A DNA stretch of 64,000 bases from Actinomycetes bacterium (GCA_021799875.1 JAJYZP010000004.1:1-64000); one strand, 5' to 3'; shown: positions 9,146 through 18,971, numbered from the stretch's first letter. The notes: generated by a model not told the origin, from the sequence alone. Made by a program: numbers and translations.

Positions 9146-9477
9146 GATCGAACCTCGATCCAAACTCGCCCATCATCAACGGTCACGTCATAGACAGCAA
9201 CTGACTTAGTTGCCGGCAAGCACTGCGGCTTTCCGGTTAAGAGCGAGAACGTGCTTCCGTGCTTCCAGCACTCAATTTCGAGGTCATCAACGTAGATATC
9301 ACCCTCAGAGAGCGAGAAGTTAGCGTGGGAGCAGACATCTCCCAAAGCATAAAAATCATCTTCTATCCGCACCACAACAACGGCCCGGTCTCCAACGACA
9401 ACCTTTCTACTCTCAGGGGATTTCCACTCCGAAACCCGACCAACACAGACCAATTGACCAGCATCTCGACTCACCAC
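9142..9477 (-). CDS. Rieske-type [2Fe-2S] ferredoxin in the suf locus
   Basis: 111 residues with a complete Rieske motif: C49-x-H51 (VCSHANF) and C70-x2-H73 (ECWKHGS). The size and single domain resemble the ferredoxin component of Rieske dioxygenases. It overlaps the sufD end by 7 nt and the sufC start by 4 nt, so it is translated together with them. A Rieske gene between sufD and sufC is common in actinobacterial suf operons. Its exact role there, for example as electron donor during cluster assembly, is not established. Confidence 0.92.
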   Translation of the reverse strand: MVSRDAGQLVCVGRVSEWKSPESRKVVVGDRAVVVVRIEDDFYALGDVCSHANFSLSEGDIYVDDLEIECWKHGSTFSLLTGKPQCLPATKSVAVYDVTVDDGRVWIEVRS

Positions 9478-10715
9478 TTCACCACCAGTCTCTCTTCAAG
9501 TACCTGTCGCAGAGGATCGTATCCCGCACTTGAGACGAGATCTCGAAACGAACCTCCAACTATCATTCGCTCGGCCTTCTCTCCGTCGATCCCTTTACTC
9601 TCGAGATAGTAGACCTGGTCCCGATCGACAGGACCCACGGCCGAGGCGTGCGAACACTTCACATCATTCTCCTCAATATCGAGGTTTGGGACCGAATCAG
9701 CTAGTGCGTCGTCTCCTAAAATCAAGTTACGGTTGGTCTGAAAAGCGGTCGAACCGCTAGCACCCTTCGAGACCTTGATAGTTCCGGTGTAGATGGCGTG
9801 AGAGGCCCCGGCGAGCGCGCCCTTGTACAAAAGGTTCGACTTCGTATTACGAGCATCGTGATTTTGAAAGGTTCGAAACTCAAGCGTCTGATGATTACCA
9901 CCGAGATAGCCCGCTAAGAGTTCGGCTTGAGCTCCTTCTCCAACAAGGTCACACTGCGTTCGCAACCTTCCATACTGCGATCCCAACGCTAGATGCAGAG
10001 ATCGAAATACCCCATCACGATCCACAGAGATATCGAGATGCCCTAGCTCAGTACTCCGATCATGAATATCTTGCAGCGTCAACAGAGACAGATCTCCTTC
10101 AGCCCCTACGGCAACGGTCGTTCGGCTGAGATGAACCGTATCGTCGCCACCGCCGACGTGAACCTCTGCCACCATGGCACGCGCACCCGCCTCAACGATC
10201 ACCGACACAGAAGCCGTCGAGACTTCATTATCTCCACCGGCGAGACCAACAATCATGATTTTCGGAGCTTCACCTAGCTCAGACTCACCTCTTGCAATTC
10301 GAACCTCACAGATCCGAGTCGACAATAGGTCCGCAATGTCGGCGAAAGGCTCGGTCATGAGGCTACGACACGTTGCGACGGAGGACTCCCGCTCGCCAAC
10401 TGTCACCTCCGGCCTGCGACCGGCTCTGAGGACCCGAACGTGCGATCCAACCACGCCGATCACGTAGTCAAAACTCTGACCGAGACGACCTTCCCAGAGA
10501 GCAGCCGCCGCCTGCAGCTCACGATCTCGTTCATCGGACACAACATTAATGGAGCGAACTTTGGAAAAGTTCAGAGTCTCAATCGCCCCATAACGCCAGT
10601 CCTCCTCTGAGGTGGTCGGCAGCACCAGACTTTCAAGGTGGCTCAACGCAGTCGGATCTAGCTTCGACTTCCGAGAGTCCTCCTCTATCAAGTACTCTTG
10701 TCCAAAAAGCTTCAT
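9471..10715 (-). CDS. sufD: SufD, Fe-S scaffold subunit
   Basis: 414 residues of the SufB/SufD beta-helix family. C-terminal hallmarks are present: FRTFQNHDARNTKSN, the LADSVPNLDIEENDVKCSHA region with the conserved Cys-Ser-His, GPVDRDQVYYLESKGI, and a short terminal helix region. It would form the SufBC2D complex with SufB (encoded 15 kb away at 26151) and SufC. It is the first gene of the sufD-Rieske-sufC operon. About 240 bp separate its start from the divergent crotonase gene. Confidence 0.94.
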   Translation of the reverse strand: MKLFGQEYLIEEDSRKSKLDPTALSHLESLVLPTTSEEDWRYGAIETLNFSKVRSINVVSDERDRELQAAAALWEGRLGQSFDYVIGVVGSHVRVLRAGRRPEVTVGERESSVATCRSLMTEPFADIADLLSTRICEVRIARGESELGEAPKIMIVGLAGGDNEVSTASVSVIVEAGARAMVAEVHVGGGDDTVHLSRTTVAVGAEGDLSLLTLQDIHDRSTELGHLDISVDRDGVFRSLHLALGSQYGRLRTQCDLVGEGAQAELLAGYLGGNHQTLEFRTFQNHDARNTKSNLLYKGALAGASHAIYTGTIKVSKGASGSTAFQTNRNLILGDDALADSVPNLDIEENDVKCSHASAVGPVDRDQVYYLESKGIDGEKAERMIVGGSFRDLVSSAGYDPLRQVLEERLVVKW

Positions 10716-10955
10716 GGGCTCGCTCTCAATTCATCGCCTCGATAGCGTTCAAAGTGGAAACGCTCCGCGCGACCTCGCAGTTGCAAAAACGAATTAACAC
10801 TATGAAGATCTTACTAATCATCTCGTTGCGCATCGCACTCTGATGGCGGACTAGCTTGATCAGGCCAAATTTTCTCCAACAACCGCCGAGGCTGCCACTG
10901 CCATCGACCCAGAGCGGTGTACTGTACCAGTGGTAGCCACGGATAAGGAGTCAGC

Positions 10956-11765
10956 ATGAATGTCATCACGATCACACTGAAGGATAACATCGCCATCCTG
11001 ACCCTCGACAGGGCAGAGAAACACAACGCTATGGGAAACGACCTCTGGCGGGAACTTCCCCTTGCACTCCACGAGATCGCACAGAATCCAGAGATCCGAT
11101 GCCTCGTCATCAACGCAAATGGCCGACACTTCTCGGCCGGCCTAGATCTCGACGAAGCCAACATCAACCCAGACGGCGGCGAAAGCAACCAATCCACCGC
11201 TACCAAGAACCAGAGCCTCTACCGTCGAATACGCTACCTACAAGCGGGAATCACAGAGCTCAGCAAGGTAGCGATTCCGACGATTGCAGCAGTACATGGC
11301 GCCTGTATCGGTGGAGGGGTCGACCTCATCGCTGCGTGCGACATTCGACTAGCCACCACCGACGCCACGTTCTCCATTCGAGAAGCGAAGATCGCCATCG
11401 TGGCAGACCTAGGATCGCTGCAGCGCCTACCATCGATCATCCCGAAAGGGGTCCTCTTCGAACTAGCCTTGAGCGGACGAGACTTCACAGCGAGCGAAGC
11501 ACTTCAATGGGGACTCGTAAACCGCACAACTAGCCCCGAGGACCTCCTGCCAACTGCCCTTGAGCTGGCCGGAGAGATCGCCACAAACTCACCGCTAGCC
11601 ACCCGAGGAACCAAGGAGATTTTAAACTCCATCTACCGGAGGCATGAAGAGAGAGACCTCGAGTGGGTGGCACTCTGGAACACCGCCTTCCTGCAATCTG
11701 ACGATCTCAGAGAGGCCTTTCAAGCGTTTCGCGAACGACGCAGACCACAGTTTCGAGGGTGCTAG
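10956..11765 (+). CDS. Enoyl-CoA hydratase/isomerase (crotonase) family
   Basis: 269 residues with the crotonase fold signatures: LDRAEKHNAMG near the N-terminus, the first oxyanion-hole segment HFSAGLDLDE, and the second IAAVHGACIGGGVDLIAACD. AKIAIVADLGSLQRLP carries the Glu/Asp region; the Asp in VADLG resembles delta-3,5-delta-2,4-dienoyl-CoA isomerases, so that activity is as likely as simple hydration. AAGGAG lies 7 nt before the ATG. It is transcribed alone, convergent with the small gene ending at 11804. Confidence 0.88.
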   Translation: MNVITITLKDNIAILTLDRAEKHNAMGNDLWRELPLALHEIAQNPEIRCLVINANGRHFSAGLDLDEANINPDGGESNQSTATKNQSLYRRIRYLQAGITELSKVAIPTIAAVHGACIGGGVDLIAACDIRLATTDATFSIREAKIAIVADLGSLQRLPSIIPKGVLFELALSGRDFTASEALQWGLVNRTTSPEDLLPTALELAGEIATNSPLATRGTKEILNSIYRRHEERDLEWVALWNTAFLQSDDLREAFQAFRERRRPQFRGC

Positions 11766-11803
11766 TCCAGGCTCACTGCATCGCTCAGCGAACCATAACG
11801 CGC

Positions 11804-12136
11804 CTACGTATCATGCCTTCGACGAAGACCACCGAACAGACCCCGACCCTTCGGCCTCACAGCCTTCGACGCCTCAGATCCGACGATCTCCTCGGCGTCT
11901 TGAAGCATCTCCAATGCGTCAGCAGAGCCCGCTGAAGAAGGAGCGCTCTCAACTGAAGGAGGAACGATACTGCCATGTACCCAGGCGACATCTGCGAGAC
12001 GGGGAGCGTATGACGAACACTCGTCGGGACACCTCCAAGGCGCCTCGGGGGCCAGTCCGAGAACGCAGAACCGAGCCACCTCTCCCGAATCGTAGGTTCG
12101 ACTCTGAAAGTTCTTGCACTGCTCACGCATTGACAC
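11804..12136 (-). CDS. Small Cys-rich conserved actinobacterial protein
   Basis: About 110 residues. The N-terminal half has four cysteines in a CKNF...RFCVL...RCPDECSSY arrangement, then LADVAWVHGS, a Pro/Ser linker, an acidic helix (ALEMLQDAEEIV) and a basic tail ending in GLRRRH. From memory this matches a small uncharacterised protein recurring in Acidimicrobiia; I cannot confirm it by search. The Cys spacing suggests a metal site. The GTG at 12136 was chosen because GGAGGG lies 5 nt upstream; an ATG two codons later is the alternative. It is convergent with the crotonase gene, 38 bp apart. Confidence 0.65.
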   Translation of the reverse strand: MSMREQCKNFQSRTYDSGEVARFCVLGLAPEAPWRCPDECSSYAPRLADVAWVHGSIVPPSVESAPSSAGSADALEMLQDAEEIVGSEASKAVRPKGRGLFGGLRRRHDT

Positions 12137-12194
12137 GACGGCCCTCCACTCGAATGAGAACAAACTAGCTTTCTAGTCTGAGGAAAAATTGAAA

Positions 12195-12230
12195 GACTGG
12201 GGTAAGGATCATACGACCCTCACCCCAGTC
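12195..12230 (-). terminator. Terminator of the giant surface-protein gene
   Basis: GACTGGGGT and ACCCCAGTC pair perfectly. The stem continues inward through AGG/CCT-type pairs with a few mismatches, giving an imperfect stem of about 15 bp. On the minus strand it is followed by CTTTCAATTTTT, a reasonable U-tract. It lies 37 bp after the stop of the 2165-residue gene. Confidence 0.75.
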
Positions 12231-12266
12231 AGTCTTATACGTTCTCCAACTGGAGAATCAAGCGCC

Positions 12267-13016
12267 CTAGAAGCCTCCGACGATAGGTCCGTTGAGCTTC
12301 AAGTTCGCTGCACTACCGTCAAACGGTGCATTGCCGAAGGTAAAGACTCCGCCATCCTTAGCGAAGAGGTAGTACCCACCGCCACTTGGGTCTACCTTCA
12401 TACCAACGATCGGAGCGTTAAGGGTCATAGCACCCGTCGAGCCGAAGTACTGAGCATCGCCGAAGGTGAAGATACCCCCGTCCGCAGCGACGAGATAGTA
12501 CCCCTTCCCATCCGGAGTAGCAGCCCCACCAACGATTGGCTGGTTCAGATGCTTTCCACCCATTGAACCGTAGTAGGTTGCATCGCCAAAGGCGAAGACA
12601 CCACCATCGGCAGCGAAGAGCCAGTAACCCTTGTTGTCAGGAGTCATAGCAACGCCTACGATCGGCGCATTGAGATGCATATTGCCGAGGCCACCAAAGT
12701 TCTGCGCATCACCGAAGTTATACACGTTGCCTTGGTTGTCGACGAGTATGTATCCTCCACCGTCACTTGTCGCAGCCATCCCGACTACTGGGGCCTTAGC
12801 CTGTACTCCACCGAGTTCAGCAGCACTTCCGTAGAACTGAGCTCCTCCCAAGGAGAAGACACCGCCGTCAGAGGCTACGAGCCAGTAAGCACCGTTCTTG
12901 CCTTGATCGAGAGCTCCACCGACGATCGGCTTATTCAGCGAGATGTTCCCGAGAGAGCCGCCGAAGGCTGCTCCAAAGGAGAAGACACCGCCGTCACTAC
13001 CGACCGTATGGTAGCC
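12267..13016 (-). repeat. Six tandem DGGVFxFGDA repeats in the giant protein
   Basis: Six degenerate coding repeats of about 125 bp (about 42 residues) end the giant protein. Each contains a DGG-V/I-F-x-FG-x-A core and a P-I/V-VG turn. The last copy stops shortly after PIVGG, so the C-terminus is exactly in phase with the repeat, as expected for a closed propeller. The function of such repeats in actinobacterial surface proteins is not known to me. Confidence 0.85.
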
Positions 13017-16000
13017 ATTGACGATAGCCGGCGACACGGACGGAGCCGTTGACACTGTTGTAGTCGTGGGAGCGGTTGAGGGAGCGGGTTGCGTGATGAC
13101 GATCGTCGTCACACCGCCACCACCACCACCGCCTCCACTACCGTTGCCGCCTCCACCAGTGGACGCTGACTCAGGTGTAGCCTGCACCTGGTTGTAGCTC
13201 ACCTCAGCGTTAGTATCGCCGATGGAACCATCGAAGGCGTGGACAACGAAGCTGTACTGCGTTCCATTGGTCAAGCCGGAGATAGTCGTCGTTACCGGAA
13301 TCAGATTTGCATCGAAGTTCGATACAACGACCGTCTGAGTTGCGTTACTATCCGTCGGGCCGTACGTAACGCTGTATCCAGCAATCGTCTCGCCGTTCGC
13401 AGGTGTGGCTGGCTGCCACGACAGCGTAACCGAACCGTTACCTGGAGTAGCAGTCACGTCAGCATTGGTTACCGACGGAGCATGGGCCGCACTCGGAATG
13501 ATCACCGAGGCTGTAGCAGGCGACGACGGACCTTCTACGTTGTACTCATAGAGATACAACGTGTATGCCGCGCCCTTCACCAGCCCGGTCAGCGTGTAAC
13601 CCGTATCGAGGGGATTGATGTTGGTCGCCTTGACCACAGGGGTCTGTGACGAGATCTCGGTCGGAACCGCTTCGAGCGAGTAGTGCGTGATCGGAGAACC
13701 TCCATCGGCACCCGGCATCCACATGACCTGCACATCCCCCGGTTGTGCCGAAACACTCGTGATCGTCGGTGAGTTCGGCACATTCGCGGTTTCCGTAACG
13801 GTAGCAAACGTCGCATCACCGAGCTGTGGGACTCCAGTTGTCGTGTTGTTGTAGATTCCCTCCACGTACATCGTGTAGGTCATTCCACTTGTCAACCCGT
13901 TCATCTGGAACTGGCAAGCGCCCGTGATCGCCGAACAGCTGTAGCTCGAGATGTTACCGGTCATAGCGGACGTACTACCGAGATAGAACGACCCGTACAC
14001 GGTATTGCCGCTGGTTGGAACTGCGATCACCTGATAGCCCTTCAACGCCCATCCTTGAGGGGTGGCAGTAACAGGGGCCTCAAAATTAGCATTCGCCAAC
14101 GTAGCATTACCGGAACTGTCCAGCGCCGAGCTGACCTGCAGCGCACCAGGGGCAGGTAGGTGAATCGCGCCCGCACTGACCTGCACGGTCTTCGTCGTCG
14201 AACTAATCGTTTCGGTCTGAAGAACGTTATTGACCTCATACTGATAGGTCGCAGTCACGGTAGCGGTGACGATATCACCGGCAGCGAGATGCACCTGCGG
14301 TTCACCGAAGAGAGTGTTCTCTGATGCACCGGAGCTCCCACCAGAGGTCATGATCGTAACCGGCGCCTGATTTCCAACGGCCAGCTGCACCTGATAGCTC
14401 ACGCTCGACGAAGGCGCATTCAATCCATCCAGATTCACGTCCTGCCACTTAACATCGGCCAAGATCGAAGTGTTACTCGCCGTATTGAACACGATGTCAT
14501 TGACGGTCGGCGCAGGGAGCGCAGAAAGCGTCATGAACGACTTAGTACCAAACTCATCAGAGTACGGGCCGCTCACAACACCAGTGCTCGAGCCATACTC
14601 GAAGTTGGCCTGCACGGCATAGAAATAGACCGTTCCCGGCTGCAGGTTCGACAACACTACCGAGGACTGGGAGGCTGGAACATTGAGCACCTGTACCGGC
14701 CCTCCAGACTCGGACTCTGCAATCACGTTGTAGCTCACTGGGTTATAGCCGTCGACAGCTTGAACCGGCGTCCAACTGATGACGGCCTCAGTACCCTGAC
14801 CCGCCTGATCATAAGTCGGTTGGGCCGAGACAGCGGTCGGTGAAGGGAGTTTCACCTGGACCTGCTCAACTACGGTCTGGGTATTCGCCGCACGAACCAA
14901 CAATGGTTCAGGACTCGTCGACGTACCACTGTAGCTGTAGAGAGCGAAGACCTTCACCACGTAGGTGTCACCCTGAGACAGCCCCGAGAACGTCGTCTCT
15001 GTCGCAGTTGCGCCGACAGTCGAAGACTGAACCAACGTCTCTGCTGAAGACGTCTGACGGAATACCTGGACGATGTAGTTCTTCACCGCGTAGCCCGCTG
15101 GAGGTACCTCACTTGGGCCGGTCCATGTGACCTTCATATCGGTCACCTTGCCGGTCGAAGAAGTCTCCGGTATCGCACCCGATATGAATGGTGCAGGGAG
15201 CTGACTTGCCGACGAAACCTGTGTCGATACCGTGTAGTCGTACGGAGCGGAGGACGTCATAATCGGCGTGCTAGATCCAAGGATCGACCAGTTTGCCTCA
15301 ACCACAAACGTAAGCGAATCGCCAGTGTTGATACCGTTTGCAAACGATGACTCCTGAAGACCGGTCACCGATGCAGGAAACTGCTCGGTATACGTCACGT
15401 TCGTCGTGGAGTCAGTCAAAAGAACGGTATACCCCGTCAACGTCGCACCCGCTTGAGATGACGCTGAGACGGGATTCCACCCGAACGTCACCTCCGGACT
15501 CGCCGTCGTAGCACCTCCTTGCACCACCGACGTCACCGTCGGTGTACCACTCTCACTCGGAGTAGGTAGAGAGGTCAAAGTTGTAAAGATACTTGAGGTG
15601 CTCGGACCGCTCGAAACCTGAGAGCTACCTCCGTACGTAAAGTTTGCTCGCACCGAGAAGTTATAGTCGGTTGCACCTTGCAAACCCGTGACCAACAGTG
15701 AGCTTTGAGCCGCACCTGTAGTTGTGATCGTTTGGGAAGCACCGCCAGCAGCAGGTACGACCACGATGGTATAGCTCGATGGGGAGTACCCGTCAACGCT
15801 ACCGACGGTAGACCAGGTGATCTGAGCCTCAGTTCCTTGACCGGTCGAGTCGTACATCGGTGTTGCCGACACGGTGCTCGGTGCAGGGAGAGAGACCGTC
15901 GTCGCTTCCGTAACAGTCGGAGAGCCGGCTGCCTCAACGTAGAGCGGCGCTCCACTGGAAGTCGAGCTACTGTCGTGATAAAGAGCAAAGAGCTCGACCT

Positions 16001-18764
16001 TGTACGTACCGCCAGCGTCAAGTCCGCTGAAGACGACGCTCGTTGTACCCCCAGAGACAGTGTCCGAGAACGTCGGTGTCGTCGCAACATTACCGTTGGT
16101 GACCGAATACAGGTTTACCACGTAGTTAGCCAACGAATAACCACCGGGAACCGCCGAGGAGGGACCCTCCCACGTCACCTTCATATTCGTCACCGCACCG
16201 CCAGAGGCCGTCTCCGGAGTTGCCGCATTGAGGTTCGGTGCCGGAAGCGGTGTCTGAGCTAGGTTGGACGTTACATTGAAGTTGAGCGGTGAGGACGAAA
16301 CACTGACTGTGTTTCCGTCGACGAGCCAGTTCTCCGTCGCCTGGATAGTGACGCTATCGTTGAAGGCGATCCCATTGAAGGCCGCCATCTGCCAGCCGGT
16401 CGTCCCCGCTCCATAGGTCTCGGTGTAGGTCATACCAGTGGTGTGGTCGATTAGGTGGACCACATAACCCTGGGGAGTTCCCGTCGGGACGTTAGTTGCC
16501 ACTCCTGGCTCCCAAGAGAACGAGATATCAGCGGTGGGTGCCGCCGTTCCCACTTGAACCGTGCTGACTTGGAGCGATGATTGGCTAACGGTCGGGGCTG
16601 GGAACGAGCCGTACGTAGCGAATTTAGCACCCGCATTCGCACTGACTAGCTCTGCAACTGGCGAAGTTCCATATACATATGATGCTGAGATATACGCTGT
16701 GTACTTCGTGTTCGGCAGGAGACCGGGGATAGTCGCACTCGTTGCACCAGCTGAGACAGGCAACACCTGAACAAGCTGGTCGTTGTTGTTGTAGACCGAG
16801 ATCTCATAGCTCTTGAGCGAGTAGTGAGCGGGGGCTACCGGCGTCATCCAAGTAGCCACTGCCTCCGTCCCATTACCAGAGGAGTCCAGTTGTGGTGTTA
16901 CAGCAAAACCTGAAACCTTCGGAGCGGTAGCGGTTGGCAATGACTCCGTGAAAGTCTGCGCCGCTGTCGTCGAAGGCGTCTGCCCACCCGGGTTCGTCGG
17001 CAGGTTGTACGTCGCCACGACCTCGACTTCGTACTGATATGACGGCGTTAGACCGGTAAAAGTCGTTGCGTAGCCACCTCCAGGATTCACAGTCGTGTTG
17101 TCCTGCGGTCCAGCCACCTCGTGCGACTGAACTACAGCTCCGGTAGTGGGATCAAGCAGGTTGATGTAGAGCGCACTGAGCGTCGCACCATTTCCCGGAG
17201 CAGCCGGTGCGAGCGCGTTGACTGTTGCAATCGTGGCTTGACCGTTGCCATCTGGAACTGGAGTTATCGCAGAGATGCTTGGGTTATTGAGATTTGCCGA
17301 AGGTGACGCCGTGAAGGTGACCGCCGTATCCGAGCCCCAATAGTCCCCGCCCGCCGCGTTGTTAAGGAGTGGAATGACATGAGCCACATAGCTCACACCG
17401 TCCTGTGTCGCAAAGGTATGGGTGTACGGCTCCGCGTCGCTAGCCTTAATGAAGTAGGGCTGTTGCACTGGCTCGGGGTTTGTCGCTCCAGCTGGACTTG
17501 AGAGATAGACCCAATACCCCTCGAGCGTAATGTCTTCTTGTGAAAGCGCATCGAGTTGGCTCGGGGTCAAACCGCTAAAGGTCAGCGTCGACTGTACGCC
17601 CCCGCTCGAAGTAAAAGATGAAGTCACCGATGTCGTCGACTTGCTCACACCGACAGCGTGGGGATTGACGTTGAAGAACATCGGTGTGCTTGGAGCCGGA
17701 ACGTCGTAGAACTGAGCGATGTCACCCTTCGGGTTGCCGTTGACGCCTTCCGCCATCTGCGGCTGAACAACCGCATAGAAGAGGCCACCTTGCGCAAGCT
17801 GAGTGTTATCTGCCGCAATGTTGATCGATGCCGACGTACCAGAGAACGTTTCGGGACCCGCGACCAACGTCGGGGATCCAGCTGAGGATGGGTTCAGCGC
17901 ATAGATCGAAACCGTTGCACCCGCACCGCTCTGGCCGTCATAGGAGTAGGTAACGGTCTCTGTGGAACCGTTGATATTGTACTGATAGGTCTTAGTCGGA
18001 ATAGACCAGCTCACGTCTGCGGTGTACGAACCGTCGGGGTTATTAGTAATTCCGAGAGTTGCAGTCCCACCTTCACCGGCCTGGAGACCAAACTCCACGT
18101 TCGCAGGGGTGCTACTAACCTGTTGCGTTGAACTCGGCGTCGCACCTTGCTCATTCAGAGTTGCAGTGGCCGTCAAGATACCGGTGTACGGCAAAGCCGC
18201 ATCTTGTTGCGTCGCATTACCAAAGTAAGCCACGAACGTACCGGTCGATGTTACGGTCTGACTCGGGCCAGTTCCTTGCGGTTGACCGGCCGTAACCGCA
18301 ACGTGATACACGCCGTTAGAGTCTGGGGTCACGATCGCCTTCGTTGCCGTATCGACAAGAAACAGAGGGTTGTTCACTCCACCACTCGTCGATCCGCTCG
18401 CAAAGGTCACACCGACGTTGCCGCTGTATCCCGCTGCCCCAGGAGAGGTCACCGTTACGGTAAATGTATCTGAGAGATTTGTGGAGTTAACCGCTGGGTT
18501 CTTCCACGCAAGGCTAACCGTGGAGCCAGTTGGAGCGACGGTCGGTGCCGGTGGAGTTGGATTGCTGCCCCCCTGACCTCCAATTCCGCCGCCGCCACCT
18601 CCTCCGTTGTTAGTGAAAGCAAAGGCGTTCGAGCCTGTGAGCGCCAAGGTTCCTGCAACCGTTCCGCCAGAAAGCAGAAGAGCCGTAGCGGCCTGAGCAC
18701 CTTTTTTCAACGAATGGGACACAGCCTTATCCGAGCTCTGTCCACGCTTGATGTTCTTCTTCAC
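12267..18764 (-). CDS. Giant secreted Ig/FN3-repeat protein with C-terminal propeller-like repeats
   Basis: 2165 residues. The GTG start at 18764 is preceded by GGAGGG. The N-terminus has a basic region and a hydrophobic segment (about 22-50, ending SNAFA), a long Sec signal peptide, then a Gly-rich hinge. About 15 Ig/FN3-like modules follow, most opening with LPAP or LPSP and spaced about 105-125 residues. Modules from about 491 to 1535 form three successive three-module cassettes of about 347-349 residues each. A second Gly-rich plus Thr/Pro linker (about 1870-1910) leads to six repeats of about 42 residues with consensus GGYYLVAADGGVFxFGDA and LNxPIVG, likely one six-bladed propeller. No LPXTG, membrane anchor or catalytic motif is seen. 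It is probably an adhesin, S-layer or matrix protein. Confidence 0.9.
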   Translation of the reverse strand: MKKNIKRGQSSDKAVSHSLKKGAQAATALLLSGGTVAGTLALTGSNAFAFTNNGGGGGGGIGGQGGSNPTPPAPTVAPTGSTVSLAWKNPAVNSTNLSDTFTVTVTSPGAAGYSGNVGVTFASGSTSGGVNNPLFLVDTATKAIVTPDSNGVYHVAVTAGQPQGTGPSQTVTSTGTFVAYFGNATQQDAALPYTGILTATATLNEQGATPSSTQQVSSTPANVEFGLQAGEGGTATLGITNNPDGSYTADVSWSIPTKTYQYNINGSTETVTYSYDGQSGAGATVSIYALNPSSAGSPTLVAGPETFSGTSASINIAADNTQLAQGGLFYAVVQPQMAEGVNGNPKGDIAQFYDVPAPSTPMFFNVNPHAVGVSKSTTSVTSSFTSSGGVQSTLTFSGLTPSQLDALSQEDITLEGYWVYLSSPAGATNPEPVQQPYFIKASDAEPYTHTFATQDGVSYVAHVIPLLNNAAGGDYWGSDTAVTFTASPSANLNNPSISAITPVPDGNGQATIATVNALAPAAPGNGATLSALYINLLDPTTGAVVQSHEVAGPQDNTTVNPGGGYATTFTGLTPSYQYEVEVVATYNLPTNPGGQTPSTTAAQTFTESLPTATAPKVSGFAVTPQLDSSGNGTEAVATWMTPVAPAHYSLKSYEISVYNNNDQLVQVLPVSAGATSATIPGLLPNTKYTAYISASYVYGTSPVAELVSANAGAKFATYGSFPAPTVSQSSLQVSTVQVGTAAPTADISFSWEPGVATNVPTGTPQGYVVHLIDHTTGMTYTETYGAGTTGWQMAAFNGIAFNDSVTIQATENWLVDGNTVSVSSSPLNFNVTSNLAQTPLPAPNLNAATPETASGGAVTNMKVTWEGPSSAVPGGYSLANYVVNLYSVTNGNVATTPTFSDTVSGGTTSVVFSGLDAGGTYKVELFALYHDSSSTSSGAPLYVEAAGSPTVTEATTVSLPAPSTVSATPMYDSTGQGTEAQITWSTVGSVDGYSPSSYTIVVVPAAGGASQTITTTGAAQSSLLVTGLQGATDYNFSVRANFTYGGSSQVSSGPSTSSIFTTLTSLPTPSESGTPTVTSVVQGGATTASPEVTFGWNPVSASSQAGATLTGYTVLLTDSTTNVTYTEQFPASVTGLQESSFANGINTGDSLTFVVEANWSILGSSTPIMTSSAPYDYTVSTQVSSASQLPAPFISGAIPETSSTGKVTDMKVTWTGPSEVPPAGYAVKNYIVQVFRQTSSAETLVQSSTVGATATETTFSGLSQGDTYVVKVFALYSYSGTSTSPEPLLVRAANTQTVVEQVQVKLPSPTAVSAQPTYDQAGQGTEAVISWTPVQAVDGYNPVSYNVIAESESGGPVQVLNVPASQSSVVLSNLQPGTVYFYAVQANFEYGSSTGVVSGPYSDEFGTKSFMTLSALPAPTVNDIVFNTASNTSILADVKWQDVNLDGLNAPSSSVSYQVQLAVGNQAPVTIMTSGGSSGASENTLFGEPQVHLAAGDIVTATVTATYQYEVNNVLQTETISSTTKTVQVSAGAIHLPAPGALQVSSALDSSGNATLANANFEAPVTATPQGWALKGYQVIAVPTSGNTVYGSFYLGSTSAMTGNISSYSCSAITGACQFQMNGLTSGMTYTMYVEGIYNNTTTGVPQLGDATFATVTETANVPNSPTITSVSAQPGDVQVMWMPGADGGSPITHYSLEAVPTEISSQTPVVKATNINPLDTGYTLTGLVKGAAYTLYLYEYNVEGPSSPATASVIIPSAAHAPSVTNADVTATPGNGSVTLSWQPATPANGETIAGYSVTYGPTDSNATQTVVVSNFDANLIPVTTTISGLTNGTQYSFVVHAFDGSIGDTNAEVSYNQVQATPESASTGGGGNGSGGGGGGGGVTTIVITQPAPSTAPTTTTVSTAPSVSPAIVNGYHTVGSDGGVFSFGAAFGGSLGNISLNKPIVGGALDQGKNGAYWLVASDGGVFSLGGAQFYGSAAELGGVQAKAPVVGMAATSDGGGYILVDNQGNVYNFGDAQNFGGLGNMHLNAPIVGVAMTPDNKGYWLFAADGGVFAFGDATYYGSMGGKHLNQPIVGGAATPDGKGYYLVAADGGIFTFGDAQYFGSTGAMTLNAPIVGMKVDPSGGGYYLFAKDGGVFTFGNAPFDGSAANLKLNGPIVGGF
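14159..17290 (-). repeat. Three ~1.04-kb coding cassettes, each three Ig/FN3-like modules
   Basis: Cassette starts are near 17290, 16248 and 15200, and the next module starts at 14159, giving periods of 1042, 1048 and 1041 bp. Second and third cassettes align module by module: PETASGGAVTNMKVTWEGPS with PETSSTGKVTDMKVTWTGPS, then DSTGQGTEAQITW with DQAGQGTEAVISW, then a third module opening LPTP or LPAP. The first cassette matches more weakly (DSSGNGTEAVATW). This indicates duplication of a three-domain unit rather than of single domains. Confidence 0.75.
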
Positions 18765-18971
18765 TGCTACCCTCCATCTTCGGCCTTACAGCCGACTACC
18801 ACTGGATCCACCTTGCAGATCCCGCCAGTTTCTCGTGGAGCGTTGGAAGACATCTATCTGTCAACACTCCCTCGATCGTGTTCCCAAGGAACGCTCACCA
18901 AATATCGCTCTCTTGCCTAACTAAGCGATCTTCATCACGAAGGTGAGTTAGCTCTCATGAGCACCTTGAAG

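Noticed and set aside
10744-10764. AGCGTT/AACGCT inverted repeat upstream of sufD
   Set aside because: Six-bp halves with a 9-bp spacer occur by chance often, and the sequence does not match the other suf palindromes.
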